From Lachnospiraceae bacterium (GTDB lineage Bacteria > Bacillota > Clostridia > Lachnospirales > Lachnospiraceae), in assembly GCA_902363835.1 (NCBI GenBank), contig CABJBM010000003.1:1-64000 (forward strand): DNA of 64,000 nucleotides. Direction: 5' to 3'. Numbering within the stretch: position 1 is the first letter of the stretch; every line of letters begins with the position of its first letter. Below the pieces are notes generated by a model. The model was not told the DNA's origin and made no database searches. It saw only the letters and a list, made by a program, of their open reading frames with translations. Below, piece by piece: positions 47,500 to 57,093 of the stretch. Both the position numbers and the translations under genes were made by a program.

Positions 47500-48159
47500 T
47501 TATACCTCCTGTTCTTTTAATATGATATATTGCGCTTTGAGCATTTCCTGCAGGCCTGCGCGTGTATGTTTATCGTTACTCTCAATCATTTTCCAAATAA
47601 GTTCCCCAAAACTGCTGTATTTTTCCCGTTGAAGCACGCCTGTATTACATGCCCTCAGGACAGAATAACCGATTTCCAGGGCTTCAGAAGAATCCGGGAG
47701 TTCCTTTATCTTTCCCTTGATCACAGTCTTAAATAAATCCCTTAATTCCCTGTAATATTCATAGATCTCTTCTGACATCTGACCGATTGTTTCTATAAGA
47801 GCCACCAGATCACTTCCTGTAAACTGATCTTTCTCCCGAAACAAAGCTGCAATCTCATTATAATGTTCTTTTCTTTTATACCTGGTCTCATATGCCGTTA
47901 CAAAGGGCATAAAGTCCAGCGTCCAGTCATTCTGGCCAACCAGTGTCTCAATCTTCTGTCTGTATTTCTCATTACCTGTCTGATCCAGTGCAAAAAAATA
48001 GGCCAGGCCATCCTGTACCGGCAGACCTTTTGATATCTCTTCCAGCCTGTTTATACTGGTCATTACAAAATCCCTATAGGCCTTTTCGCCGGTAGCTTCA
48101 TACATCTGTATGGCTCCCATCAGCTGATACGGCATCCATATCTCATCTTTGTATCCCAT
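47500..48159 (-). CDS. Short GH105-like (alpha/alpha toroid) protein, 219 aa
   Basis: N-terminal half resembles GH88/GH105 unsaturated glucuronyl hydrolases (WMPYQLMGAIQMYEATGEKAYRDFV; compare the GH105 gene at 50791), but it is about 160 residues shorter and the catalytic LDGLYM-type block is absent. Either a truncated remnant kept in frame, or a small accessory protein that uses the helical fold. It lies between binding-protein and permease genes, well spaced, with intact start and stop. Confidence 0.5.
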   Translation of the reverse strand: MGYKDEIWMPYQLMGAIQMYEATGEKAYRDFVMTSINRLEEISKGLPVQDGLAYFFALDQTGNEKYRQKIETLVGQNDWTLDFMPFVTAYETRYKRKEHYNEIAALFREKDQFTGSDLVALIETIGQMSEEIYEYYRELRDLFKTVIKGKIKELPDSSEALEIGYSVLRACNTGVLQREKYSSFGELIWKMIESNDKHTRAGLQEMLKAQYIILKEQEV

Positions 48160-48180
48160 GACTTTTGCCTGCCCTTTTCT

Positions 48181-48215
48181 CTATGGGAGCCGCCATAAAC
48201 TATGGCGGCTCATAG
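48181..48215 (-). other. Stem-loop after the solute-binding gene
   Basis: Arms GGGAGCCGCCATA and TATGGCGGCTC with outer CTAT/ATAG. No U-tract. Hairpins after binding-protein genes often protect the 5' message and give more binding protein than permease. Confidence 0.6.
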
Positions 48216-48254
48216 GAAATATGTATCACTTATTTATATTGTTTGAACTTCTTA

Positions 48255-49631
48255 TTAATCTTCGAGGGTTTCTGTAACTCCCTTAATCAGCTCTTTGGCT
48301 GCCTGGCTGGAATCAACTTCTCCTGTGCTTAACTTTCCAAATACCTTATAGTAAACACCATCCGGATTTGCCTTTAAGTCGTTGTGCTCAAATTTGCTGT
48401 CCAGGTTAAATTTGCTGTAGCCCATAACCTTTGTGTTAGCCTCAATGGTCAGAGCATCACCAAGCTTGTTGGCTTCCAGAATCTTTAAGCCCTCGGTGGA
48501 ACAGGGAATTCCTCTCTCAGTGGAGCTGATCTTAACGCCTTCCTCATCATTTAACAGGAAATTAATCAGCATAGCAGCTTCCTTTGGATGCTGGGAATTT
48601 CCGGCAACTGCAAATGCCATGGAAATCTTTGTAAAGCCGCCGTTATAATCGCCCATCTTAACGAAATCTCCAACTATAAATTCCTGACCGGACTTATTCA
48701 CACTGCCTTCAAGCGCGCTTTTGTATTTGGAAGCAGCAGAATCCCACTCAAAGATGCCTGCGTACTTGCCGTCAATCCATTTTGCATTCTTGTCAATAGA
48801 ATCTGCCATATCACCTCTAAAGGTTGCCATGGTTGGAATAACATGCTTTGTTTCCAGCTCTGTGATGAAATCCATTCCGTCCTTAACTTCCTCTTCCGTA
48901 TAGTTGACCTCACCGCCTTCAACCCAGTTTTTACCGTACTTGGATTCCAGATAATAAACCATTAAAATCATGCGGTCATATTCCATAAGCGCTAAGGGAT
49001 ACATATCAGGATCCTTGGCTTTAAAAGCTTCTCCTGCTGCATACAGAGAATCCAGGTCAGTAGGAATATCACAGCCTACTTCTTCAAAGGCTGTCTTATT
49101 CCAGTAGAACACACGGCCTGTTAAGGAAATGGGCACTGCCATTAATTTATTGTCGACCTTGCAAAGGTCAAGGCTTTCCGGTGAAAACTGCTTTAAATCA
49201 AGAACATCTGAATAATCTTCCAGGTTGGCAAAGGATGTTCCGCCCTTGCTGTAGGATTCGATCCAGTTCCAGTTGATCTGCATAACGTCTGCTGCATTTC
49301 CGCCTACAATATTTAAGGACTGCTTCTCTTCCCAGCCTGTCCATGCGCCATATTCAGGAGTTACCTTAATGTTTGGATATTTGGCTTCAAATGCCTTAAT
49401 GGCTTCTTCTGTTGCGGCATGTCTGCTGTCACCGCCCCACCAGGAAAATCTAAGCTCTACCGGCTCTCCTGAAGTAGTTGCTGCCGCTGTTGTGGTCTCA
49501 CCTGCCGCCGCTGAAGTCGTTTCTCCTGCTGAAGTTGTCTCGCTGGTGCTCTTGCTTCCGCCGCAGGCACTTAAAGACACTGCCATAACAGTCGCTAACC
49601 CCATTGCCGCCCACTGTTTGATTTTTTTCAT
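48255..49631 (-). CDS. Pectin-oligosaccharide solute-binding lipoprotein, 458 aa
   Basis: Signal peptide with lipobox SLSAC, a Thr/Ser/Ala-rich linker (about 25-57), then the family 1 sugar-binding domain (LRFSWWGGDSRHAATEEAI). First gene of the operon binding protein/short GH105-like/MalF/MalG/GH28/TIM. Controlled by the GTAAGCGCTTAC operator 94 bp upstream. Confidence 0.88.
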   Translation of the reverse strand: MKKIKQWAAMGLATVMAVSLSACGGSKSTSETTSAGETTSAAAGETTTAAATTSGEPVELRFSWWGGDSRHAATEEAIKAFEAKYPNIKVTPEYGAWTGWEEKQSLNIVGGNAADVMQINWNWIESYSKGGTSFANLEDYSDVLDLKQFSPESLDLCKVDNKLMAVPISLTGRVFYWNKTAFEEVGCDIPTDLDSLYAAGEAFKAKDPDMYPLALMEYDRMILMVYYLESKYGKNWVEGGEVNYTEEEVKDGMDFITELETKHVIPTMATFRGDMADSIDKNAKWIDGKYAGIFEWDSAASKYKSALEGSVNKSGQEFIVGDFVKMGDYNGGFTKISMAFAVAGNSQHPKEAAMLINFLLNDEEGVKISSTERGIPCSTEGLKILEANKLGDALTIEANTKVMGYSKFNLDSKFEHNDLKANPDGVYYKVFGKLSTGEVDSSQAAKELIKGVTETLED

Positions 49632-49724
49632 AGTTCTCTCTCCTTCTTCTTATCCCTCATAAATGAGTTCTTAAAAGCTCTGTGTAAACATTTTCACTTT
49701 TTCTACACCTTTTTACATTTTTGC

Positions 49725-49758
49725 GTAAGCGCTTACACTGTGCTTTTTTCTTATTATA
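49725..49758 (-). promoter_or_regulatory. Promoter region and operator of the pectin transporter operon
   Basis: On the minus strand a TATAAT (rc 49753-49758) precedes GTAAGCGCTTAC (49725-49736), which lies over or just after the start point. I cannot pick a good -35. The palindrome equals that at 39817, linking this operon to the lacI at 38764. Confidence 0.72.
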
Positions 49759-49801
49759 ACATCCATCCATTGATAATTCATTTCAAATTCGGCACAAAAC
49801 A

Positions 49802-49830
49802 TTGCAAATATTGACATCCTATGGTATAGT
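49802..49830 (+). promoter_or_regulatory. Promoter of the AraC gene
   Basis: TTGCAA (49802-49807), 17 bases, TATAGT (49825-49830), 33 bp before the ATG. Confidence 0.55.
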
Positions 49831-49862
49831 TTTAGTAAAATTAGCTAAGGAAATTACGACTT

Positions 49863-50729
49863 ATGAAAGTACTTACCACTTTTTCCGATGGAATTGAACA
49901 CTGCATGGCTTCCCAATGTTTCTCCATTGTACATCTTCATAAAGACCCGGGAGTTTTAAGCATGCACGGTCATCCCTGCCACGAATTATTCTTTTCTGTC
50001 AGCGGCGGCTGCACTTTTCTCATTGATGATAAGAGTTACCGGATGGAACCGGGGACCATGTTCGCCATCAACCAGTATGAAAAACACCAGATACTGCAGA
50101 ACGAGCTCTCCATCCCTCATGAAAAGTTTGTCATATACATAGATCCTTCCTATTTAGAAAGCATTTCCACGCCCCAGACGGATCTGACCTACTGCTTCAC
50201 CCACAGGCCCAGGAATTTTTCCCACTGTATCTCTTTAAATCAGGGACAGCAGCGGAGTTTTAAATATTATTTTAACAAACTTGCCGTAGAAGGGGGATTC
50301 GGACAGGATGTGGCAGAACGCTCTGCCTTTGCCGAGTTTATGGTTTTCATAACAAAGCTGGCTACGGAAGCCTTTTTAGGTGCGGAATCAGAACACCATA
50401 AGCAGTATTTCACCAGTAAAGTAACCGATATCATCACCTATATCCATCACAACATTGATTCCCAGTTAACCGTTGGAGAGATTGCAGCTCATTTTTATTT
50501 AAGTACCTCTTACCTTTGCAGGCTTTTCAAAAAAAGCACCGGTACCACCATTAATTCCTACATAATTTCCCGCCGCATTGAACTGGCCCAGAGACTTCTC
50601 TCAGGCGGCTACAGCGTCAATGAGGTTTACAGCATGTGCGGTTTTAATGATTACAGCAACTTTTTTAAAGCATTTACGAAAAAGGTGGGGATTTCACCAA
50701 AGAAATATGCGCAGAACAGCTTAAGCTAA
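49863..50729 (+). CDS. AraC-family regulator with cupin sensor, 288 aa
   Basis: N-terminal cupin (HGHPCHELFFSVSGGCTFLI) that binds a sugar in this family, C-terminal double helix-turn-helix (LTVGEIAAHFYLSTSYLCRLFKK and SVNEVYSMCGFNDYSNFFKAF). Divergent from the pectin transporter and convergent with GH105, so probably an activator of one or both. Confidence 0.88.
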   Translation: MKVLTTFSDGIEHCMASQCFSIVHLHKDPGVLSMHGHPCHELFFSVSGGCTFLIDDKSYRMEPGTMFAINQYEKHQILQNELSIPHEKFVIYIDPSYLESISTPQTDLTYCFTHRPRNFSHCISLNQGQQRSFKYYFNKLAVEGGFGQDVAERSAFAEFMVFITKLATEAFLGAESEHHKQYFTSKVTDIITYIHHNIDSQLTVGEIAAHFYLSTSYLCRLFKKSTGTTINSYIISRRIELAQRLLSGGYSVNEVYSMCGFNDYSNFFKAFTKKVGISPKKYAQNSLS

Positions 50730-50790
50730 AACAAATGAGGATTGCAGCCCGGTCATCCGTGCTCCAATCCCCATTTGTTTTCTTATTTTT
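50728..50790. terminator. Bidirectional terminator, AraC/GH105
   Basis: Arms AAAACAAATG (50728-50737) and CATTTGTTTT (50772-50781), with inner GGATTG/CAATCC pairing, then TCTTATTTTTTTA on plus. It overlaps both stop codons' neighbourhood, separating convergent genes. Confidence 0.8.
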
Positions 50791-51927
50791 TTATGCCTTG
50801 TACTCCCAGCCGGTCCTTCTCATTTCCGTATAGGCAAGAAGGAAGGGTCCCACCCCTTTGGCATCATCCTTTACAATTGGTTCGGACATGTAATAGTCAT
50901 AAGTTCCGTTTCTCCTGTCTTTTCCCCCAAGTCCTGCCACCAGGCAGATCCCTCCCAGGCTCATATTTCCCTCTTCCAAATGAAGATAGGTATCACAGAT
51001 TCCCTGGAAAGCCTTTTTGCCATACCCGGCGTAGGATTCGGGAAGACAGCCTAAACGGACTCCTTTTAAAATGGCATAGGAGAAGATGGCGCTTCCGCTG
51101 GTTTCCAGATAATTCCGGTCCATTCCGCCTAAGTTTACCACCTGATACCACATACCGCTTTCATCCTGGTATTTTAACATAGCGTCTATCAGGTCACGGA
51201 AAGATTCTTCCATGTGCTTTAAGCTGTCTTCATCTGACTTATCCCCTTTGTCCATGGTATCCAGAAGGGCCATTGCGTACCAGCCTAAGGCTCTCAGCCA
51301 GAAATTCTGGGATAAGCCGGTGACTTTATCACACCAGAACATCTCCCTTGAAGAATCGTATGCATGGTAGTAAAGGCCTGTTTCCGTATCCCTCATAAGC
51401 TTTACCACATTGGCAAACTGGCTGTAAATATCCCCGCAGTTCTTCTTTTTATTAAACCGGGTTTCATATTCCATGTAAAACGGCTGGCACATGTACAGGC
51501 CGTCAAGCCATACCTGGTTTGGATAAATGTCCTTGTGCCAGAAGTTTCCCTCTTTTGTCCGCGGCATTTTTCCGATCTGGCTGTAAACCAGATCAATGGC
51601 TTTTCTGTATTTTTCCTTTCCCGTCAGATCGTAAAGCTCAAACAGGGTTTTTCCTGCATTGATATTATCAATATTCCGTTCTTCCACGTCATAGCCGTCA
51701 ATGGTCCCATCTTCTCTCACCCTGTAATCAATAAATCTGTCGGCAAAGTCCAGATAGTTTGAATCTCCGGTAATGGCATACATCTCCAAAATGGCCTTGA
51801 TCATACAGCCGTCAATGTAATTCCAGTCTGCCTTTTCTCCCTGAAGCAGCTTCTCAATGTTCCATACCGGACGGTCCGGGGTGCTCTTTTCCATCAGTTC
51901 ATTGATATACCTTTCAATTACATCCAT
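50791..51927 (-). CDS. GH105 unsaturated rhamnogalacturonyl hydrolase, 378 aa
   Basis: Alpha/alpha-six-barrel enzyme of the YteR/YesR type that removes the unsaturated uronic acid left by pectin lyases. Visible: VWLDGLYMCQPFYMEYE with the catalytic Asp, NFWLRALGWYAMALLD, and DESGMWYQVVN. No signal peptide, so cytoplasmic, acting on imported disaccharides. Monocistronic. The 51928-52151 interval upstream has an AACCGGAA/TTCCGGTT hairpin near 52006-52024 and no gene. Confidence 0.92.
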   Translation of the reverse strand: MDVIERYINELMEKSTPDRPVWNIEKLLQGEKADWNYIDGCMIKAILEMYAITGDSNYLDFADRFIDYRVREDGTIDGYDVEERNIDNINAGKTLFELYDLTGKEKYRKAIDLVYSQIGKMPRTKEGNFWHKDIYPNQVWLDGLYMCQPFYMEYETRFNKKKNCGDIYSQFANVVKLMRDTETGLYYHAYDSSREMFWCDKVTGLSQNFWLRALGWYAMALLDTMDKGDKSDEDSLKHMEESFRDLIDAMLKYQDESGMWYQVVNLGGMDRNYLETSGSAIFSYAILKGVRLGCLPESYAGYGKKAFQGICDTYLHLEEGNMSLGGICLVAGLGGKDRRNGTYDYYMSEPIVKDDAKGVGPFLLAYTEMRRTGWEYKA

Positions 51928-52151
51928 TGTTTCCTCTCCTTACTTCCTGTCCCTTTTTTAACCATAAGGCATTCCGTTTCACTGCGGTCAGCCTCTTATC
52001 AGCATAACCGGAAAGCTTCCGGTTGTCAAATCCCGTTAATAAAATAGTCCCCTCTGATACCATCTGACACAGCTTCTGCTGATAAAAAAATGGCGGGAAA
52101 CATGCGGAAATTCACTAAAAAGTTCCGTTTGCTCTCGCCAATCTTCTTATT

Positions 52152-52482
52152 TTAAAATCCCAATGCCTCATCCACAAAGATGATTTCACACTTCATGCCC
52201 ATGGGCGCTCTGTCAATCACAGCCGTTATGCGGCAAATCCGTTCAGGGCTGCTGCAGTCATAACACTTGTCTGCATTTTGGGCGCATGGCGTCTTTGCAT
52301 TTATTCTCCGGGCGTTTTGTGGCGCAGCCACATTTCTGCACCGGTAAACAGCCTCCTCCAAATCCAATGGTCTGATTCTTCAGGATATCCACAAGATAAT
52401 CACGAGCTTCTTCCTTTGCAGGGAAAAGCTGTGTGGAAAACCCGTGTTTCTCAAAGTTTTGCCGGATCACCGTGTATTCCAT
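52152..52482 (-). pseudogene. LUD-domain protein with internal deletion and frameshift
   Basis: The 5' part (from 52482) reads MEYTVIRQNFEKHGFSTQLF and on to KNQTIGFGGG, a normal LUD/YkgG N-terminus. In another frame the 3' part reads EEAVYRCRNVAAPQNARR, then DKCYDCSSPERICR, to a stop at 52152, a normal LUD C-terminus. The middle, roughly 120-150 residues, is missing and the junction falls in a GGAGGAGG repeat. LUD proteins serve lactate-type oxidation; this copy should be dead. It follows pfkA by 4 bp. Confidence 0.85.
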
Positions 52483-52486
52483 TTTG

Positions 52487-53461
52487 TTATCTCACAAGCA
52501 TCTTGGAGATCTGATACTGATCTTCCGGAATGTCCTTTGTCATGTTTACGGCTTCCTGAATGTCGAAATCCTGGAATTCTCCATGCTTATATCCTATTAC
52601 CCGGTTGCTCTTTCCCTGGCAGAGGAGTTCCACTGCCTTTGCACCCATGATGGAAGCATAGACACGGTCCTTACAGGTAGGCGCGCCGCCTCTCTGCATG
52701 TGGCCCAGTATGGTGGCTCTTGTCTCAATGCCTGTGGCTGCCTCAATCCTCTTAGCCATGGAAGAAGAATGACCGATGCCCTCTGCATTGATGATGATGT
52801 GATGCTTTTTGCCCCGCTTCCTGTTCTCAATGATACGGTTAATAAGGGCCTGCTCATCGCCGTCATAGCGCTCCGGCAAGAGGATATCCTCAGCACCGTT
52901 GGCAAAGCCGCACCAAAGGGCAATAAATCCTGCATTACGTCCCATTACCTCAATGATGCTGCAGCGTTCATGGGAAGTGGATGTATCACGTACCTTGTCA
53001 ATGGCTTCCATGGCTGTGTTAACGGCCGTGTCAAAGCCAATGGTGTAGTCGGTACAGGCAATATCCAGATCAATGGTTCCGGGAAGTCCGATGGTATTGA
53101 TTCCAAGTGCGGAAAGCTTGCCTGCTCCCCGGAATGAACCATCTCCTCCAATAACCACCATCCCGTCAATATTATGCTTTTTACAGATCTCGGCGCCCTT
53201 TTTCTGCCCCTCGGCAGTGGTGAACTCCTGGCATCTGGCTGTATATAAAATGGTTCCGCCCCGGTGGATGATATCAGATACGCTGGTACTGTTCATATCA
53301 ACGATTTCTTCCTGCAGAAGGCCTGCGTATCCCCTCATGATCCCCTTTACTTCCAATCCCTTGTGGATTGCAGTCCTGACAATAGCACGGATCGCAGCAT
53401 TCATACCTGGTGCATCACCGCCGCTGGTTAATACACCGATGGTTTTCACTTGTTTTGCCAT
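52487..53461 (-). CDS. pfkA: ATP-dependent 6-phosphofructokinase, 324 aa
   Basis: Glycolytic kinase. GVLTSGGDAPGMNAAIR, GGDGSFRGA (Gly typical of ATP use), PGTIDLDIACTDYTIGFDTA and the MGRNAGFIAL block are present. TIDLD has Leu where many PfkA have Asn. Start at 53461 (MAKQVKT) after AGGAGG. Lies 64 bp after dnaE on the same strand. Confidence 0.96.
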   Translation of the reverse strand: MAKQVKTIGVLTSGGDAPGMNAAIRAIVRTAIHKGLEVKGIMRGYAGLLQEEIVDMNSTSVSDIIHRGGTILYTARCQEFTTAEGQKKGAEICKKHNIDGMVVIGGDGSFRGAGKLSALGINTIGLPGTIDLDIACTDYTIGFDTAVNTAMEAIDKVRDTSTSHERCSIIEVMGRNAGFIALWCGFANGAEDILLPERYDGDEQALINRIIENRKRGKKHHIIINAEGIGHSSSMAKRIEAATGIETRATILGHMQRGGAPTCKDRVYASIMGAKAVELLCQGKSNRVIGYKHGEFQDFDIQEAVNMTKDIPEDQYQISKMLVR

Positions 53462-53525
53462 AGTAGCTTCCTCCTGATTCACGGATATCTATTTTGTAGG
53501 TTTCTCATTGCATACATGTTGTATT

Positions 53526-56500
53526 CTAATTCATTTTCCCAATCTTTTCAAGTTTTTTTTCTACGAGTCTGACATTTTTTTCACCAAGTTTTTTTACCAG
53601 AGTATCTATAAGCCCGTCTGCCGCATTCACATTTCTGTTTGCAGGCAAAACCTTTCTGGCCCGCTCTTTTTCCAGATAGATGATGACCGAATCATCTCCT
53701 TCCGATTCCTTTAAATCATCTAAGATCTCCCTTTCCACCGCCATATAGGATTCCTTATCAGGGAATTTCAGCCAAAGCTCCTTTGGCAGGGCTGAAAAAG
53801 TCGTTACCCGCTCACAAATCAGCTTACCTACGGGATCCTCTCCCACTGATACCCTTCCCTGTATGAATACCTTGGAATCTTCCACAAAAAGCTCTCTTTT
53901 GCTCTCATAATCCTTTGGGAATACGATCACTTCCACAGATCCCGCTAAGTCTTCTAAGTTGATGAATGCCATCATTTTATTATTTCTGGTAGTTTTTACA
54001 GTCTTTCCGGTAATCATACCTCCAATGGTCACATAGGAACCGTCCAAGACACGGGCTTTTCCCGTTTCCTCATCAACAACAAAGTCTATGGTGGTTGCGG
54101 TGATGTTATTTCTCCAGGTGGATTCATAGGCTTCCATGGGATGACCGCTTAAATAGATGCCAAGGGTCTCCTTCTCAAATGCCAGAAGGTCTTCCTTTGG
54201 GAATTCTCCCACATCAGGAAACGTGATCTGAAAATGGGTCTTTTCTTCTTCCCCTGCAATATCAAACAGGGTCATCTGGCCTTCCATGGTATTTTTCCGT
54301 TCCTTGCTCCTCTGCTCCAAAAGCTCCGGCGCAGTCAAAAGCTTCTGTTTCCTTGTACCAGGAAGGGTATCCAATGCACCTGATTTTATGAAGTTTTCCA
54401 GAGTCCTTTTGTTGACCTCCTTATTGCTCATCCGGTCAATAAAGTCTTCCATATCATGAAACATCCCGTTTTGTTCCCGTTCCGCCACAATAAGCTCCAC
54501 CACGGATTTTCCCACACTCTTAATGGCTGATAAGCCGTAGCGGATGGCTCCTCCTGAAACGGAAAATCCGCTTTCTCCCTCATTGATATCCGGAGGAAGG
54601 ATGGAGATTCCCATCTGCCTGCAGCTTAAAATGTATTCCGATACCTTTGATACGTTATCCATGACAGAGGTGAGTAAGGCTGCCATGAATTCCTGGGGGT
54701 AATAATATTTCAAAAAGGCAGTCTGGTAGGATACCACTGCATAAGCTGCCGCATGGGACTTGTTAAAGGCGTATTTGGCAAAGTCAATCATCTCATCATA
54801 GATGTGGTTTGCCGTTTTTTCATCGATCCCATTGGAGATGCATCCTGCCACCTCCTCCTCCGGATTCCCATAGACAAAGTTCTTCCGTTCCTTTTCCATG
54901 ACAGAGGTCTTCTTTTTTGACATGGCTCTGCGCACCAGATCGCTGCGGCCCATGGTGTATCCGGCCAGATCCCTTACGATCTGCATAACCTGCTCCTGGT
55001 ACACGATGCAGCCATAGGTGGGATTTAGGATAGGCTCCAGCTGAGCGCATTCATAGGTGATGGAATTACGGTCGTTCTTGCCCTTTAAATACTTGGGAAT
55101 AAAGTCCATGGGGCCCGGGCGGTAAAGGGAAATTCCGGCAATAATATCTTCCAGGCTTTCCGGCTTCAGTTCCTTCATAAAGCTCTTCATGCCCGAGCTT
55201 TCCAGCTGGAACACCCCATCATCCTTTCCGGTTCCGATGGAATTTAAAACTGCTTTGTCATCATAATCGATCCGGTCAATGTCCAGAATTAAATTTCTGT
55301 TTTTCTCTATGGCTTTTACTGCATTCTGGATGACCGTCAGGGTACGCAGCCCCAGAAAGTCCATTTTTAAAAGCCCCAGCTCTTCCAGGGTCGTCATGGT
55401 AAACTGTGTGGTAATGGTTCCGTCGGCGGCCCTGGAAAGAGGGACATATTCATCTACAGAGGTCCGGCTGATCACGACTCCGGCGGCATGCATGGACGTA
55501 TGTCTTGGCAGTCCTTCCAGACGCATGGACATGTCAATGAGGTATTTGACCTCAGAGTCGGTCTCGTATGCGTTTCTTAAGTCCGGGCTTTGCCTTAAGG
55601 CCTTTTCAAGAGTCATGCCAAGGTCTCCGGGAATCATCTTTGCTATGGTGTCACACCTGGCATAGGGCATGTCCAGCACCCTTCCCACATCTCTTACAAC
55701 ACCTTTGGCAGCCAGGGTACCAAACGTCACGATCTGGACCACCTGTTCCTTGCCGTATTTTTGAACCACATAGTCAATGACTTCCTGACGCCGTTCAAAG
55801 CAGAAATCCACGTCAATATCAGGCATGGAAATACGTTCCGGATTTAAGAACCGTTCAAACAGCAGGTTGTAGCGGTTGGGGTCAATGTTGGTGATCCCAA
55901 GGCAATAGGACACAATGCTTCCTGCCGCAGAACCTCGTCCCGGTCCCACAATAATATCCTTTGACCTGGCGTAATGAATGAAATCCCATACAATCAGGAA
56001 ATAATCCACATATCCCATGGTGTGAATGACATCCAGCTCAAAGTCAAGACGTTCTCTTAAGGTTCCGTCATCCTGTGGATAATGGCGCTCAAAGCCCTCC
56101 AGGCAAAGCTTGTTTAAATACGACCCGGAATCATATCCTTCCGGCACATCGTACTTGGGCAGCTTGGTCACGCCGAATTCTATCTCCACGTTGCAGCGCT
56201 CTGCAATCTTATGAGTATTGTCAATGGCTTCTCCTGCATAGGAGAAAAGCTTGCGCATCTCCTCCTCGGTTTTGCAGTAATACTGGCCGCCCTCATAGCG
56301 CATGCGGTTCTCATCCGCCACCTTTTTTCCGGTCTGAATGCACAGCAGGATATCATGGGGCGTGGCATCCTCTGCATAAGTATAGTGGATATCATTGGTG
56401 GCCACCAGTTGGATCCCGGTTTCATGGCTCATCCGAAGAAGACCCTGGTTTACCGTATTCTGGGCCGGTATTCCGTGATCCTGAAGCTCTAAGAAGAAAT

Positions 56501-57008
56501 TTCCTTTTCCGAATATCTCCTGGTAACGGAGAGCTGCTTCCATACCCTTGTCATACAGGCCGCGGCTGACCTGTCTCTGCACCTCTCCAGCCAGACAGGC
56601 GCTTAATGCAATGATTCCTTCGCTGTATTCCTTTAAAATTTCGTAATCCACTCTTGGTTTATAATAAAATCCATCCACAAAACCTTTTGAGACGATCTTC
56701 ATCAGGTTCTGGTAGCCCTGATTATTCTCAGCTAACAGCACCAGGTGATAATACCGGTCCTCGCCGCCTGCGGTTTCCCTGTCAAATCTGGATCCTGAGG
56801 TCACATATACCTCGCATCCGATGATGGGCTTTATTCCCGCCTCTCTGGCCGCCCTGTAAAAGTCAATGACGCCGTACATCACGCCATGGTCTGTGATGGC
56901 CATGCTGTCCATTCCAAGCTCCTTTGCCCTGGCCACAAGCTCTTTTATCTTACAGGAGCCGTCCAACAGGCTGTATTCCGTATGGACGTGTAAATGTGTA
57001 AATGCCAT
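53526..57008 (-). CDS. dnaE: DNA polymerase III alpha subunit, 1160 aa
   Basis: N-terminal PHP domain (FTHLHVHTEYSLLDG), palm with the catalytic carboxylates in MPDIDVDFCFERR, RGSAAGSIVSYCLGI, tandem HhH and C-terminal OB fold (YVTIGGMITGKTVKTTRNN). DnaE1-like length. Firmicutes also carry PolC, so this is the second replicative polymerase. Preceded by an unusual hairpin-rich leader. Confidence 0.96.
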   Translation of the reverse strand: MAFTHLHVHTEYSLLDGSCKIKELVARAKELGMDSMAITDHGVMYGVIDFYRAAREAGIKPIIGCEVYVTSGSRFDRETAGGEDRYYHLVLLAENNQGYQNLMKIVSKGFVDGFYYKPRVDYEILKEYSEGIIALSACLAGEVQRQVSRGLYDKGMEAALRYQEIFGKGNFFLELQDHGIPAQNTVNQGLLRMSHETGIQLVATNDIHYTYAEDATPHDILLCIQTGKKVADENRMRYEGGQYYCKTEEEMRKLFSYAGEAIDNTHKIAERCNVEIEFGVTKLPKYDVPEGYDSGSYLNKLCLEGFERHYPQDDGTLRERLDFELDVIHTMGYVDYFLIVWDFIHYARSKDIIVGPGRGSAAGSIVSYCLGITNIDPNRYNLLFERFLNPERISMPDIDVDFCFERRQEVIDYVVQKYGKEQVVQIVTFGTLAAKGVVRDVGRVLDMPYARCDTIAKMIPGDLGMTLEKALRQSPDLRNAYETDSEVKYLIDMSMRLEGLPRHTSMHAAGVVISRTSVDEYVPLSRAADGTITTQFTMTTLEELGLLKMDFLGLRTLTVIQNAVKAIEKNRNLILDIDRIDYDDKAVLNSIGTGKDDGVFQLESSGMKSFMKELKPESLEDIIAGISLYRPGPMDFIPKYLKGKNDRNSITYECAQLEPILNPTYGCIVYQEQVMQIVRDLAGYTMGRSDLVRRAMSKKKTSVMEKERKNFVYGNPEEEVAGCISNGIDEKTANHIYDEMIDFAKYAFNKSHAAAYAVVSYQTAFLKYYYPQEFMAALLTSVMDNVSKVSEYILSCRQMGISILPPDINEGESGFSVSGGAIRYGLSAIKSVGKSVVELIVAEREQNGMFHDMEDFIDRMSNKEVNKRTLENFIKSGALDTLPGTRKQKLLTAPELLEQRSKERKNTMEGQMTLFDIAGEEEKTHFQITFPDVGEFPKEDLLAFEKETLGIYLSGHPMEAYESTWRNNITATTIDFVVDEETGKARVLDGSYVTIGGMITGKTVKTTRNNKMMAFINLEDLAGSVEVIVFPKDYESKRELFVEDSKVFIQGRVSVGEDPVGKLICERVTTFSALPKELWLKFPDKESYMAVEREILDDLKESEGDDSVIIYLEKERARKVLPANRNVNAADGLIDTLVKKLGEKNVRLVEKKLEKIGKMN

Positions 57009-57093
57009 CTGTTCTTCCCTTCTTTTTTACTTGTGTATGTTTAGCCCGCGGGGGGTGCTGCGGGATTGTAATGCGGATTGCTGGTCCGCAGTG

